Of a DNA stretch of 64,000 nt, positions 48,058 through 58,367 are shown piece by piece. The stretch lies in assembly GCA_009667805.1 (NCBI GenBank), contig CM019068.1, positions 9,798,182-9,862,181 of the forward strand, written 5' to 3'. The notes under the pieces are model-generated. The model saw only the letters and a program-made list of their open reading frames with translations, was not told the DNA's origin and did no database searches. The translations under genes were made by a program, and so were the position numbers. Source of the DNA: Leptobrachium leishanense. Taxonomy: Eukaryota; Chordata; Amphibia; Anura; Megophryidae. Position 1 is the stretch's first letter, and each line of letters begins with the position of its first letter.

Positions 48058-49107
48058 CTCCAGCTTATGGCTTGGCCGGTGTCCGGCGATCCAGCGCTGG
48101 CGGAGGAATTTCGAGCACGGTTCACCGATTACTTGGCGCCTCCTGGGCACCTGGCACCTGAAAGGCTTACAAGCACGCCTGGCAGATATGGGTTCGCTGG
48201 TGCATGGGAAGAGACCTGGATCTCGTTCGTGCCTCTGTACAGTACATCCTACAATTCCTTTCGGATGAATTTGAGGCCGGTAAAGCCTATAGAACAATGA
48301 ACCTTTACTGTTCAGCTATTTCTGCCTCGCACGAAGGGTTTATAGGTCTTCCCGCGGGGCAACACCCCTTGTTATGTCGTTTACTGAAGGGCGCTCGAAT
48401 GTCCCGGCCGCCAATGCCTCGTTATACCTCGGTGTGGGATGTCAATTCTGTGTTCACACTGTTGTCCTCATGTCCTCATGGCCTGACAATGTATCCTTAT
48501 CTATTAAACAATTATCTGCAAAGTTGGTTATGTTGTTATGTTTGATTTCTTTTTTCAGATGTCCGCGCCTTAGACGTACATGCTAGATCTTACCGTCCGG
48601 ACAGGGTCGAATTTCGTATTGCTAGACGCACAAAATCTATGTATACTACTGTTTTTTACCCGGCTTTTCCGGCATCCCCATTATTGTGTTTGTCTGCTGT
48701 CTCCGACAGTACGAGACGGTGATGGCGCCACACCGTCCTACCCTTTCTGGTCCTCTGTTCATTTCTCTGCTACTTCCGTTCCGCCCTGTGTCTTCTACCA
48801 CCTTAGCTAGGTGGATGCGTTGGTTAATGACACTCGCAGGTATAGATGTCTCTATTTTTGGTGCCCATTCAGCTCGGGGGGCCATGGCCTCTAAAGCTTT
48901 CACAGTGGGTTGTCAATTGAACCCAGGACATGCTTGAAAACGAGAGAAATCTCAATGTATCCTTCCTGGTAAAATCCTTTATAAATAAATAAAATAAATA
49001 AATAAATTGGAGGACATCATGAGGGCTGCGATTTGGTCCAGGGAATCCACCTTCAGGGATTTTTATTTCCGACCTGAGCTACACTGGTCAGCTGCCGTTT
49101 TGCCTTA
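48058..49107 (+). pseudogene. DIRS tyrosine recombinase, disrupted
   Basis: Frame pieces: ISFVPLY... with a shift to RASVQYILQFLSDEFEAGKA, YRTMNLYCSAISASHEGF (core-binding domain, 48230..48350), PRYTSVWDVNSVFTLLSSC, then DVRALDVHARSYRP and the catalytic-domain part with GAHSARGAMASKAFTVGCQL (48860..48920), holding an H-x-x-R pair. The last part with the candidate tyrosine (STFRDFYFRPE) follows a retro-insertion (48920..49004, TSD AATTG). In the family this enzyme integrates a circular DNA without a target duplication. Frameshifts and the insertion inactivate it. Confidence 0.83.
48920..49004 (+). repeat. Tail-T retro-insertion in the recombinase, TSD AATTG
   Basis: AATTG at 48915..48919 and 49005..49009. 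The 85-bp insert is only the tail 'ggacatgcttgaaaacgaga'... ending (AAAT)n. It is the shortest copy and shows extreme 5' truncation. Confidence 0.85.
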
Positions 49108-49109
49108 AG

Positions 49110-49235
49110 CTTTGAACTGGCATAATAGTAGGAGCCTCCGTGTCTTGTAATAAAATTCTTGATTTCCCTAGTAAATTATGACGGGAAGTTGTAATTTTAT
49201 TAAAGACAAAAGGAGGCGAGTATTATTCCCGCCCT
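49110..49235 (+). repeat. DIRS internal complementary region
   Basis: Contains 'gcctccgtgtcttgtaataa' (complement of the left end) directly joined to 'ttcttgatttccctagtaaa...gacgggaagttgtaatttta' (complement of the right end). Confidence 0.88.
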
Positions 49236-49557
49236 AATATTCCCGTCCAGGATTTGGTTCATTAGATATTTGGGCGCAGCTCGGTGGGTTTTTTTCTGTC
49301 TGATTATACATGTATTATATTTTTGTATTATGCTCTCTGGTCACAGTTTTTCTGTTTCTTGCCATCTACATCCATCAGTTTTAGTGGCGTGGTTATAACG
49401 GTGTTTTTTTTTCTCTCATTTCAGCTCAATAATTCGTCTTCTCCCCCTGGGATCCTGAAGGACCTGTTATCCGTTGGTTCCAGTTGTTTATCTTTTTTCT
49501 TTTGTTTCCATTCTTCAGTTTAACTTCTTCACCTGGCACCGGGATCTCGAAAAAGTT

Positions 49558-49790
49558 GTTATCTCCTCACATCAAGGAAGAAGCTTGGACATGGGGGTTC
49601 CTTTATGCATTTGGGAGAGACCATTGTTATGATGTGCAGGGACCGCCCCTGACACGTGTTAATGTTAAAGTTTTTTTCTTCTTGCTGCTGGAAGTGGTAA
49701 TAAAGAGATTTGGCATAATAATACTCGCCTCCTTTTATCTTTTATAAAATTACGACTTCCCGTCATAATTTACTAGGGAAATCAAGAATT
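49558..49790 (+). repeat. DIRS right inverted terminal repeat
   Basis: 'gaagcttggacatgggggtt' ... 'ggcataataatactcgcctc' ... 'taatttactagggaaatcaa'. It extends about 45 bp beyond the part shared with the left repeat, as known for DIRS. Confidence 0.88.
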
Positions 49791-50949
49791 ACTTTATTGA
49801 ATACATGAAAATGGCTCGTGTCGGTAGGATGCACGACGATCTCTGTACACGAACAGCCGTCTCCAGGCCATACTGGTGATACTTCTTGCAGACTCACACC
49901 GCCCTGACCATAGGACCTGAAGGGACCCCGTGGGGATGTGGACCGTATCCTTCCTTTACATAATATCTTTGCTGTTTGAGCAGGTCAGATTTGGCTGTGT
50001 CGATTCCGCTTTAATATAATGCATTAGACGTATGACAGTAGCGTGCACACACAGTTCGTGTCCTCTGCTTTATCCCTTTTCCATGCTGGCTCCATGGGCT
50101 ACTTTTGACTCTGCGTTTTTAGGGGGTGTGAACTGTTTGTTTAATAAGCCGTGGTGCTACAGTAGCTCTGGGATTAGCCGAGCAATGTCTGTTATGGATG
50201 TGATGAGATGTTTAAATTAGAAAAACAAACTGCACCTGCGTGTTAACGCCGGCGGAGAAAACCGCACAAACACTTACACGGCGAAGCATTGGGTTTTCTG
50301 AAACACTATCTGTGCACTTAGCCCAGAAAAAAGCAAAGGAGCAAGAACTCCAGCTTCATTCTAAAGAGGAACAGACATGTAGGCACCCATTACACCGCCA
50401 AAAGGACCTGGAGCAGACAAAGTGCTGACACGAAGATGTTAACATGTATCTATGATTGATTATATTCACTCCATCACATGAACAAAGAGATGCCACTGGC
50501 GCATTATATCCCGGCAATGACACTCATCTGAATTAAGCCCTTCAAGAAAGTTTTCAAGCTGTGCAGCACAGAACTATGAATGGTTTATACAGGGGGGTGG
50601 AGGAGCGCTGTGACAGGGGGGGGGCACAGATTTGGGAGCCTGATGGCACTTTAGTCCAAACTGATAGGCATACATGCTTAAAGGGATATTTTTCTTGTTC
50701 ATTTGTACTAAAAGTATATTCTGTATTTTCAGTCTGTTACTTAGTTGAGTCAGGATTCTCTTTAAAACGTCAAAAAAGCCTTGCTAAATAGTTGTTTTTA
50801 CTTTTTATCCCCACCACTACCAATATCGACTTTATTTCATCTTCAAATGCGCCTGAAGGTGCCCCGCGATCGAATAAACTCAATCTGCTCTTATTCTGGA
50901 GCAATACATGCACATTTTGGTTATTATAACGGATTTTGTTTGAATATGG
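49791..50949. other. Intron sequence, no gene seen
   Basis: Single-copy-looking stretch between the DIRS and LTR elements. Small open frames (for example 50240..50428) have no recognisable domain. Three to five kb of homologous intron alignment would be needed to see conservation. Confidence 0.5.
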
Positions 50950-51832
50950 TGTCACGTCTTGGCCTTGCCCCCTGCTGGTGGTAGCAGGGATTCCTGTTTA
51001 TTTTTGTTTTCAGCCTGCAGGCCATATGTTGGGCTGATTGGCCTGCGGTCACATGACCTGTTCTGCCCTATAAGTACGACCAGGACTCCCCTTGATCCTT
51101 GGACCAGGATAGTCTTTCATACCTAGTCCCTGTATTGCTGGTTTACTTATATTTGCTGTGTACGACCTCTGGCTTATGTATTTAGGATCCCTCTCTTGCC
51201 TGACCCCTCTAGAATGATATTCTGTGTATGACCTTTTGGCTCTTGTATCTGGATCTCTCTTCTGTCTGTCCCCTGTACTGTACCGTGCTTTGGAATTTGT
51301 ATGCTTGCATTTATTGTCTGTCTGGTTTATGTTTTGTTTGTCTTGCAAACCTAGCCTAGCTAGTATTTCGAGACCACCTTTCAAGGATCTCAGTCAGGGC
51401 TTAGGGATCTTTCTAGTTTCTGTTTATATCTTGCTTTGTTCCCTGGAACCTGTATACCTGCATTTATTGTCTGTCTGGTTTATGTTTTGTTTGTCTTGCA
51501 AACCTAGCCTAGCTAGTATTTCGAGACCACCTTTCAAGGATCTCAGTCAGGGCTTAGGGATCTTTCTAGTTTCTGTTTATATCTTGCTTTGTTCCCTGGA
51601 ATCTGTATACCTGCATTTATTGTCTGTCTGGTTTATATTTTATTCATCTTGCAAACCTAGCCTAGTTAGAATTTCGAGACCATCTTTCAAGGATCTCAGT
51701 CAGGGCTTAGGGATCTTTCTAAAGTTCTGTTTATATCTTGGTTTGTTCCCTGGAAGCTGTATACCTGTCCTTAAGGCTTCATCTCTGCAGATTGGGGGTT
51801 CCCCCTCACCCTATAGGGGGCTCCCCGTTACA
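50950..51832 (+). repeat. 5' LTR
   Basis: 883 bp, TG...CA. A TATA-like TATAAGTA is at 51069..51076. From about 51296 to 51760 three tandem units of about 155 bp ('tgcatttattgtctgtctgg', 'gcaaacctagcctagctagt', 'caaggatctcagtcagggct') make the LTR unusually long. The 222-codon frame over them is a shadow of these units. Confidence 0.92.
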
Positions 51833-51858
51833 TTATCCTGGTCCCAAAATAGAAGCTG

Positions 51859-52228
51859 GCAGGTATGTCTCATATGTATGAAGCTGTATTGAACTTGGTG
51901 CTTGCTATGCTGAAAGAGCTGCAGAGGTTAATAGAGGCTCTGAGCCTATCACCTGCTGCAGCTAACGATGCAGCACCACCCTGCATTACTTGCAAACCCA
52001 TACCGGAGAAGGAAAGACGCAGGTTGTATGGTCTCTGTTTTTATTGTGCAGATCCAAATCACACTATTGAACATTGTGTATTAAAACCTGTTAAGCAATG
52101 GCAGGGGAACCATGTATCTAGGCATCCAGACTGGCAGAATAGCCACCTCCAATCTGTTGAATCATGGGATCACTATGCCCTCGTCTCCCAGTGTGGTTGC
52201 ATTGTCTCCGGTTGGGAATGTTATGCCA
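51859..52228 (+). CDS. Gag-like fragment with a CCHC zinc knuckle
   Basis: From the ATG at 51859 or 51865 (SHMYEAVLNLVLAMLKELQR) a short helical segment leads to EKERRRLYGLCFYCADPNHT then IEHC. C-x2-C-x4-H-x4-C is the retroviral-type zinc knuckle of the nucleocapsid part of Gag, which binds RNA for packaging. The large capsid region that normally precedes it is absent, so this is a strongly reduced gag. The frame then runs into the 30-bp array (to 52401). Start choice is uncertain: both methionines are near the LTR and no Kozak context decides. Confidence 0.65.
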
Positions 52229-54945
52229 GCCATGTCTGTATCCGCTGGCACGCTGCCAGCCAAGTCAGTATCCACTGGCACGCTGCCAACCATGTCTGTA
52301 TCCACTGGCACGCTGCCAGCCATGTCAGTATCCACTGGCACGCTGCCAGCCATGTCAGTATCCACTGGCACGCTGCTGCCAGCCATGTCAGTATCCACTA
52401 GCACGCTGCCAGCCATGTCAGTATCCACTGGCACGCTGCCAGCCATGTCAGTATCCACTGGCACGCTGCCAGCCATGTCTGTATCCACTGGCACGTTGCC
52501 AGCCATGTCTGTATCCACTGGCACGCTGCCAGCCATATCTGTATCTATTGGCACGATGCCAGCCATGTCTGTATCTACTGGCACGATGCCAGCCATGTCT
52601 GTATCCACTGGCACGATGCCAGCCATGTCTGTATCCACTGGCACGATGCCAGCCATGTCTGTATCCACTGGCATGATGCCAGCCATGTCTGTATCCACTG
52701 GCACGCTGCCAGCCATGCCTGTTCTCACTGGTAATGAAAAGCCAGCCATGCTGTTTCCACTGGCAATGAAAAGCCAGCCATGCTGTTCTCACTGGTAATG
52801 AAATGCCAGCCATGTCTGTATCCACTGGCACGCTGCCAGCCATGCCTGTTCTCACTGGTAATGAAAAGCCAGCCATGCCTGTTCCCACTGGCAATGAAAA
52901 GCCAGCCATGCCTGTTCTCACTGGTAATGAAATGCCAGCCATGTCTGTCTCCACTGGCACGCTGCCAGCCATGCCTGTTCTCAATGGTAATGAAATGCCA
53001 GCCATGTCTGTTTCTACTGGCACGAAGCCAGTCATGTCTGTATCCACTGGCACGCTGCCAGCCATGCCTGTTCTCACTGGTAATGAAAAGCCAGCCATGC
53101 CTGTTCCCACTGGCAATGAAAAGCCAGCCATGCCTGTTCCCACTGGCAATGAAAAGCCAGCCATGCCTGTTCTCACTGGTAATGAAATGCCAGCCATGTC
53201 TGTCTCCACTGGCACGCTGCCAGCCATGCCTGTTCTCACTGGTAATGAAAAGCCAGCCATGCCTGTTCCCACTGGCAATGAAAAGCCAGCCATGTCTGTA
53301 TCTACTGGCACGCTGCCAGCCATGCCTGTTCTCACTGGTAATGAAAAGCCAGCCATGCCTGTTCCCACTGGCAATGAAATACCAGTCATGTCTGTTCCCA
53401 CTGGCAATGAAAGGCCAGCCATGTCTGTATCTACTGGCATGAAGCCAGCCATGTCTGTATCTACTGGCACGTTGCCAGCCATGCCTGTTCTCACTGGCAA
53501 TGAAGTGCCAGCCATGTCTGTATCTACTGGCATGAAGCCAGCCATGCCTGTTCCCACTGGCAATGAAGTGCCAGCCATGTCTGTATCTACTGGCAATGAA
53601 AAGCCAGCCATGCCTGTTCTCACTGGTAATGAAATGCCAGCCATGTCTGTCTCCACTGGCACGCTGCCAGCCATGCCTGTTCTCACTGGTAATGAAAAGC
53701 CAGCCATGCCTGTTCCCACTGGCAATGAAAAGCCAGCCATGTCTGTATCTACTGGCACGCTGCCAGCCATGCCTGTTCTCACTGGTAATGAAAAGCCAGC
53801 CATGCCTGTTCCCACTGGCAATGAAATACCAGTCATGTCTGTTCCCACTGGCAATGAAAGGCCAGCCATGTCTGTATCTACTGGCATGAAGCCAGCCATG
53901 TCTGTATCTACTGGCACGTTGCCAGCCATGCCTGTTCTCACTGGCAATGAAGTGCCAGCCATGTCTGTATCTACTGGCATGAAGCCAGCCATGCCTGTTC
54001 CCACTGGCAATGAAGTGCCAGCCATGTCTGTATCTACTGGCATGAAGCCAGCCATGTCTGTATCCACTGGCACGAAGCCAGCCATGTCTGTATCCACTGG
54101 CACGAAGCAGCCATGTCTGTTCCCACTGGCAATGAAAAGCCAGCCATGTCTGCTTCCCCTGGCACGAAGCCAGCCATGTCTGCTTCCCCTGGCACGAAGC
54201 CAGCCATGTCTGCTTCCCCTGGCACGAAGCCAGCCATGTCTGTATCCACTGGCACGAAGCCAGCCATGTCTGTATCCACTGGCACGAAGCCAGCCATGTC
54301 TGTATCCACTGGCACGAAGCCAGCCATGTCTGTATCCACTGGCACGAAGCCAGCCATGTCTGTATCCACTGGCAAAGCCAGCCATGTCTGTATCCACTGG
54401 CACGAAGCCAGCCATGTCTGTATCCACTGGCACGAAGCCAGCCATGTCTGTATCCACTGGCACGAAGCCAGCCATGTCTGTATCCACTGGCACGAAGCCA
54501 GCCATGTCTGTATCCACTGGCACGAAGCCAGCCATGTCTGTATCCACTGGCACGAAGCCAGCCATGTCTGTATCCACTGGCACGAAGCCAGCCATGTCTG
54601 TATCCACTGGCACGAAGCCAGCCATGTCTGTATCCACTGGCACGAAGCCAGCCATGTCTGTATCCACTGGCACGAAGCCAGCCATGTCTGTATCCACTGG
54701 CACGAAGCCAGCCATGTCTGCTTCCCCTGGCACAAAGCCAGCCATGTCTGTTCTCACTGGCAATGAAAAGCCAGCCATGTCTGTTCTCACTGGCAATGAA
54801 AAGCCAGCCATGTCTGCTTCCACTGGCACGAAGCCAGCCATGTCTGTATCCACTGGCACGAAGCCAGCCATGTCTGCTTCCCCTGGCACGAAGCCAGCCA
54901 TGTCGGGTACTGGTAATGAGAAGCCAGCCATGTCGGGTACTGACA
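52229..54945. repeat. 30-bp coding-type minisatellite, about 90 copies
   Basis: Unit 'ccagccatgtctgtatccac' + 'tggcacgaag' and relatives with 'cctgttctcactggtaatga' or 'cctgttcccactggcaatga'. Several units form higher-order blocks repeated with the same order (for example 53160..53560 and 53600..54040). One frame reads KPAMSVSTGT repeated, open on plus and minus strands for up to 868 codons. The array fills nearly two thirds of the internal region. Confidence 0.97.
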
Positions 54946-55205
54946 ATATGTCATTCGTGATGCCTGAGGCTGGTACCTTGCCAGTGGTGTCCGGGACAAG
55001 CTGTACGTCAGCAATGACAGCTGTACCCAGGTTAGACGAGACAGCTGTGACCACGTTTTGTTATGAGCCGATGTGCCTGGATTGGCACATGAGACCACTG
55101 TGCCCTTGCCCCACAGTGAGTCCAGTGTTGTCCCCACCATTGTCAAGCCTTGTGAGGTGGTCACAAAGTCTATGTCTTGCTCTAAGAGAAGACAAGAAAA
55201 GGTGA
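52803..55205 (+). CDS. Long repeat ORF of the LTR element, unknown function
   Basis: An 800-codon frame, roughly 690 residues of which are ten-residue units (PAMSVSTGTK and PAMPVLTGNE types). The final part after 54900 (MSGTDNMSFVMPEAGTLP, SGTSCTSAMTAVPRLDETAV) is non-repetitive. No domain known to me. Thr/Ser/Pro-rich, no charges to speak of, no signal peptide visible. It may be no more than a frame kept open by a unit of ten codons, because frames on the other strand are open too. If translated it could be an extended linker of the gag product, which is inference. Confidence 0.35.
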   Translation: MPAMSVSTGTLPAMPVLTGNEKPAMPVPTGNEKPAMPVLTGNEMPAMSVSTGTLPAMPVLNGNEMPAMSVSTGTKPVMSVSTGTLPAMPVLTGNEKPAMPVPTGNEKPAMPVPTGNEKPAMPVLTGNEMPAMSVSTGTLPAMPVLTGNEKPAMPVPTGNEKPAMSVSTGTLPAMPVLTGNEKPAMPVPTGNEIPVMSVPTGNERPAMSVSTGMKPAMSVSTGTLPAMPVLTGNEVPAMSVSTGMKPAMPVPTGNEVPAMSVSTGNEKPAMPVLTGNEMPAMSVSTGTLPAMPVLTGNEKPAMPVPTGNEKPAMSVSTGTLPAMPVLTGNEKPAMPVPTGNEIPVMSVPTGNERPAMSVSTGMKPAMSVSTGTLPAMPVLTGNEVPAMSVSTGMKPAMPVPTGNEVPAMSVSTGMKPAMSVSTGTKPAMSVSTGTKQPCLFPLAMKSQPCLLPLARSQPCLLPLARSQPCLLPLARSQPCLYPLARSQPCLYPLARSQPCLYPLARSQPCLYPLARSQPCLYPLAKPAMSVSTGTKPAMSVSTGTKPAMSVSTGTKPAMSVSTGTKPAMSVSTGTKPAMSVSTGTKPAMSVSTGTKPAMSVSTGTKPAMSVSTGTKPAMSVSTGTKPAMSVSTGTKPAMSASPGTKPAMSVLTGNEKPAMSVLTGNEKPAMSASTGTKPAMSVSTGTKPAMSASPGTKPAMSGTGNEKPAMSGTDNMSFVMPEAGTLPVVSGTSCTSAMTAVPRLDETAVTTFCYEPMCLDWHMRPLCPCPTVSPVLSPPLSSLVRWSQSLCLALREDKKR

Positions 55206-55645
55206 TCAACCCTAGCCAATCTGGTTCTGACACTGCCACACTTTGTTCTGGTTCCATTGATACTACACCCTCTAAGTCCGAGGTTGCCTTACTCCGCACA
55301 GTAATCAGGGAAATTCAGCAAGCTGGTGGTTTAAAGGGTATTGAGATCCCTAAATCACATTGTGTTCCCACGGAATATATACGGACGCCTTCTGGCTTTT
55401 GGATGCGTGAGAGGCACTGGGTAGTGCTCCAGAGACACCCTGACATTCTGAAAGGGCTGGTGGAAGACTCTGATTCAGATGATTCACAATATACTCCTTC
55501 TGGGGAGAGGTGTAAGGCTATTGTGGCGCCAACTGTACCATGTCCTGGTGATGTCCCATATCCCGAGAGTGTACCAGTCATGCACACACCCTGTACTGTA
55601 TCGGTCGGGGCCACATTTAATGGCAAGGTCATTGTCTCTGGGTAG
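55073..55645 (+). CDS. Unknown ORF of the LTR element
   Basis: A 190-codon frame, non-repetitive, with KSEVALLRTVIREIQQAGGL (helical), then GIEIPKSHCVPTEYIRTPSG and FWMRERHWVVLQRHPDILKG, and an acidic patch LVEDSDSDDSQYTPSG, ending at a TAG (55643..55645). No family recognised; not a protease, RT or integrase. Composition looks like real protein: mixed hydrophobic and charged residues. The following 55646..56107 has short frames only, one with an Arg/Lys-rich SRSRRRKRTKHKQPG (55790). It is the best candidate for a captured or element-specific gene, but coding status is unproven. Confidence 0.45.
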   Translation: MPGLAHETTVPLPHSESSVVPTIVKPCEVVTKSMSCSKRRQEKVINPSQSGSDTATLCSGSIDTTPSKSEVALLRTVIREIQQAGGLKGIEIPKSHCVPTEYIRTPSGFWMRERHWVVLQRHPDILKGLVEDSDSDDSQYTPSGERCKAIVAPTVPCPGDVPYPESVPVMHTPCTVSVGATFNGKVIVSG

Positions 55646-56107
55646 ACAGTAAGTCCACTGTGTCTAGTGGTTCCACTCTGGGTTGTAATATACAATCCCG
55701 GGCACGACTACCGTCACTGGATCTGGCAGCACCTCTAATACCTCTATGTACCATGGTGTGGACGGAACTCCTAGATCACGGTCCAGGAGACGCAAGAGGA
55801 CTAAACATAAACAACCTGGGACTGATGATTCACTCCGTTCAAGGTCCAAGGTACTCATGCCGTCGGACCCTCAGGTACGAGACCCTAGCCCGGTTGGCGA
55901 AGATTGTGTACGGGCCTCTAATGGTGCAGTGATCTGCAGAAAGGACCTGGGGGTTTATGAAAGAGCTTTGCTTGCTCAGGCACAAACCGACTACTCTGAG
56001 TCTGAGTGGGATTCCAATGGGTACTGGTGACTGGTCTTGTCCATTTTCATGCCATCCATGTTTTCTTTCTTGGGTGCCCAGGAGGTCACCCGTAAGGGAG
56101 GGGGTTA

Positions 56108-56989
56108 TGTCACGTCTTGGCCTTGCCCCCTGCTGGTGGTAGCAGGGATTCCTGTTTATTTTTGTTTTCAGCCTGCAGGCCATATGTTGGGCTGATTGGC
56201 CTGCGGTCACATGACCTGTTCTGCCCTATAAGTACGACCAGGACTCCCCTTGATCCTTGGACCAGGATAGTCTTTCATACCTAGTCCCTGTATTGCTGGT
56301 TTACTTATATTTGCTGTGTACGACCTCTGGCTTATGTATTTAGGATCCCTCTCTTGCCTGACCCTCTAGAATGATATTCCGTGTATGACCTTTTGGCTCT
56401 TGTATCTGGATCTCTCTTCTGTCTGTCCCCTGTACTGTACCGTGCTTTGGAATTTGTATGCTTGCATTTATTGTCTGTCTGGTTTATGTTTTGTTTGTCT
56501 TGCAAACCTAGCCTAGCTAGTATTTCGAGACCACCTTTCAAGGATCTCAGTCAGGGCTTAGGGATCTTTCTAGTTTCTGTTTATATCTTGCTTTGTTCCC
56601 TGGAACCTGTATACCTGCATTTATTGTCTGTCTGGTTTATGTTTTGTTTGTCTTGCAAACCTAGCCTAGCTAGTATTTCGAGACCACCTTTCAAGGATCT
56701 CAGTCAGGGCTTAGGGATCTTTCTAGTTTCTGTTTATATCTTGCTTTGTTCCCTGGAATCTGTATACCTGCATTTATTGTCTGTCTGGTTTATATTTTAT
56801 TCATCTTGCAAACCTAGCCTAGTTAGAATTTCGAGACCATCTTTCAAGGATCTCAGTCAGGGCTTAGGGATCTTTCTAAAGTTCTGTTTATATCTTGGTT
56901 TGTTCCCTGGAAGCTGTATACCTGTCCTTAAGGCTTCATCTCTGCAGATTGGGGGTTCCCCCTCACCCTATAGGGGGCTCCCCGTTACA
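56108..56989 (+). repeat. 3' LTR
   Basis: 882 bp, near-identical to the 5' LTR, including the three internal tandem units. Confidence 0.93.
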
Positions 56990-56994
56990 TATGG

Positions 56995-58367
56995 GCTCCA
57001 GCTTGTGCCCCTAAAGCTCTAGTACGTTGGACATTACAGCAGCTATGCTAGAACGGTTTGAACAGCTGAGACACGTGTTTAGTATTGGAGACACGGCAGA
57101 CCCAGCTGTACTGTAGCAGCACTTTGTGACCAGCAGATGGAGCCATCAGCCTGTCATATAGTGCATACAGCCTGGAAATGTGCTGCAGGGGATTCTACAG
57201 CACGTTTATAATATATGGCTAATGTAAAGTAGCTTTCTATAAAATCGTTGGTTCCTGATGGTGGTTTTATGGAAAAAGCACCCGGTAGTGAAAGGGTTAA
57301 TCTGAATAAAAGTGCAGTGGATGCTTCTTTTTCAGTTTAACATCAGCATTCGGTCTTCCTCTACCCCTCAAAAATCCTCCTCTACCTCGTCGTCCCTACA
57401 CAGAACACACAGAGGGCCCTATTCCAACTCGGTTGTAAACTTACAAGAGCCATTATAGTCGAAAGAGGTGCTAAGTTTACAACAGCTCTGGTTAGGTTTA
57501 CACCAAGGTTGGAATAAAGCCCATAAACTCTGCAGACTTTTCTTCAGTCCTCCTGCTCTTCTCCTTAATCTAGGAAGAGAAGAGCGCAAGATACTGCAGG
57601 TATAAACACTGAAAGACGTAATAGGATTATGTGATGGTGGAGAATAAGTAAATAGCTCAATCACTAATAAGAGGTTCTTTCCTTTTTTTATTAATAAATG
57701 TTATTTAGGCTCTTTAAAAACCACTGGAATTATCCTTGAACTACCACATAGCAAAACATGACTGTAACACGACACAAACATCAACAGCTATAAAACCTAT
57801 AGTCACTCTGTGATGTCGAATGGGGTGTTTTATCAAAACGAATGGCGGAGCAAAAACACCCCCCCCCCATGCATGCATCATTGGAACAAATATATTCATA
57901 TAGCTACCCAGCAAACTATGACACTTATTCCCGTGAGCCGGGCCCTCTCATCTCTCGTCTCTAGTTCCCATTACTTGTAATTTGTTAGAGTAACCCCTTC
58001 ACTACCGCGATCATTTGTACGCGATCAGCAGTAGCACACTCAGTAGCCCAACATCATGTTAACATGATCTGGTGCGGTGCTAGATCATTGCAAACTAAAT
58101 TTGTTTGCTGCAAATAAATTTCCTTTGTATTCGGGCTGCAGAAAGTGCTCCCAAGGTTTACCACCCTAGGCATGATGTCTGAGGTTTTTAAAAACAGCTG
58201 GGGAATGTCTCTAGGTACTTTCCCCCAGCTGATCCTGCATGGAGCTTTGTGCTTGGGTTTAACTGCAGTAACTCCTTTTGGCCAGCAGATGTTAACATCT
58301 CCCTGCTGGATAGGTTATTACAGGAACTTCAGAATTAAAATCCTCAAAAGGAAATTTTAAATCTTCT
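56995..58367. other. Intron sequence with small MITE remnants
   Basis: Contains a family-A relative (57414..57522) and two TTAA-type end motifs, 'ggtagtgaaagggttaa' at 57284..57300 and 'aaccccttcactaccg' near 57992, that point outward and do not form one element. No gene seen. Confidence 0.45.
57414..57522. mobile_element. Palindromic MITE, family A relative
   Basis: Ends gggccctattccaactcgg and ttggaataaagccc; middle 'aagtttacaacagctctggt'. Shorter and more diverged than the 36669 and 37768 copies. Confidence 0.6.

Larger units (their letters stand above)
42812..49790 (+). mobile_element. DIRS-like tyrosine-recombinase retrotransposon
   Basis: Inverted terminal repeats 42812..42990 and 49558..49790 flank gag-like, RT/RNase H and tyrosine-recombinase regions. 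An internal complementary region at 49110..49235 carries the complements of both outer ends joined together (cctccgtgtcttgtaataaa next to ttcttgatttccctagtaaa), the hallmark of DIRS elements that replicate through a circle. Two later retro-insertions (44973..46328 and 48920..49004) and several frameshifts make it inactive. About 5.5 kb without the insertions, normal for the group. Confidence 0.92.
50950..56989 (+). mobile_element. Young non-autonomous LTR retrotransposon, TSD TATGG
   Basis: Two direct LTRs (50950..51832 and 56108..56989) begin TGTCACGTCTTGG and end CCCCGTTACA; TATGG lies on both sides (50945..50949, 56990..56994). The LTRs are almost identical: I saw only a one-base indel near 51202/56362 and a T/C change near 51220/56379, though I did not compare every base. 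A purine tract 'aagggaggggg' (56094..56104) precedes the 3' LTR. The internal 4.3 kb has a zinc knuckle and repeats but no protease, RT, RNase H or integrase that I can recognise. Confidence 0.93.

Noticed and set aside
57284..58007. One piggyBac-like element between the two 'cactacc' TTAA-type ends
   Set aside because: The ends face outward, not inward, so they cannot bound one element; likely remnants of two.
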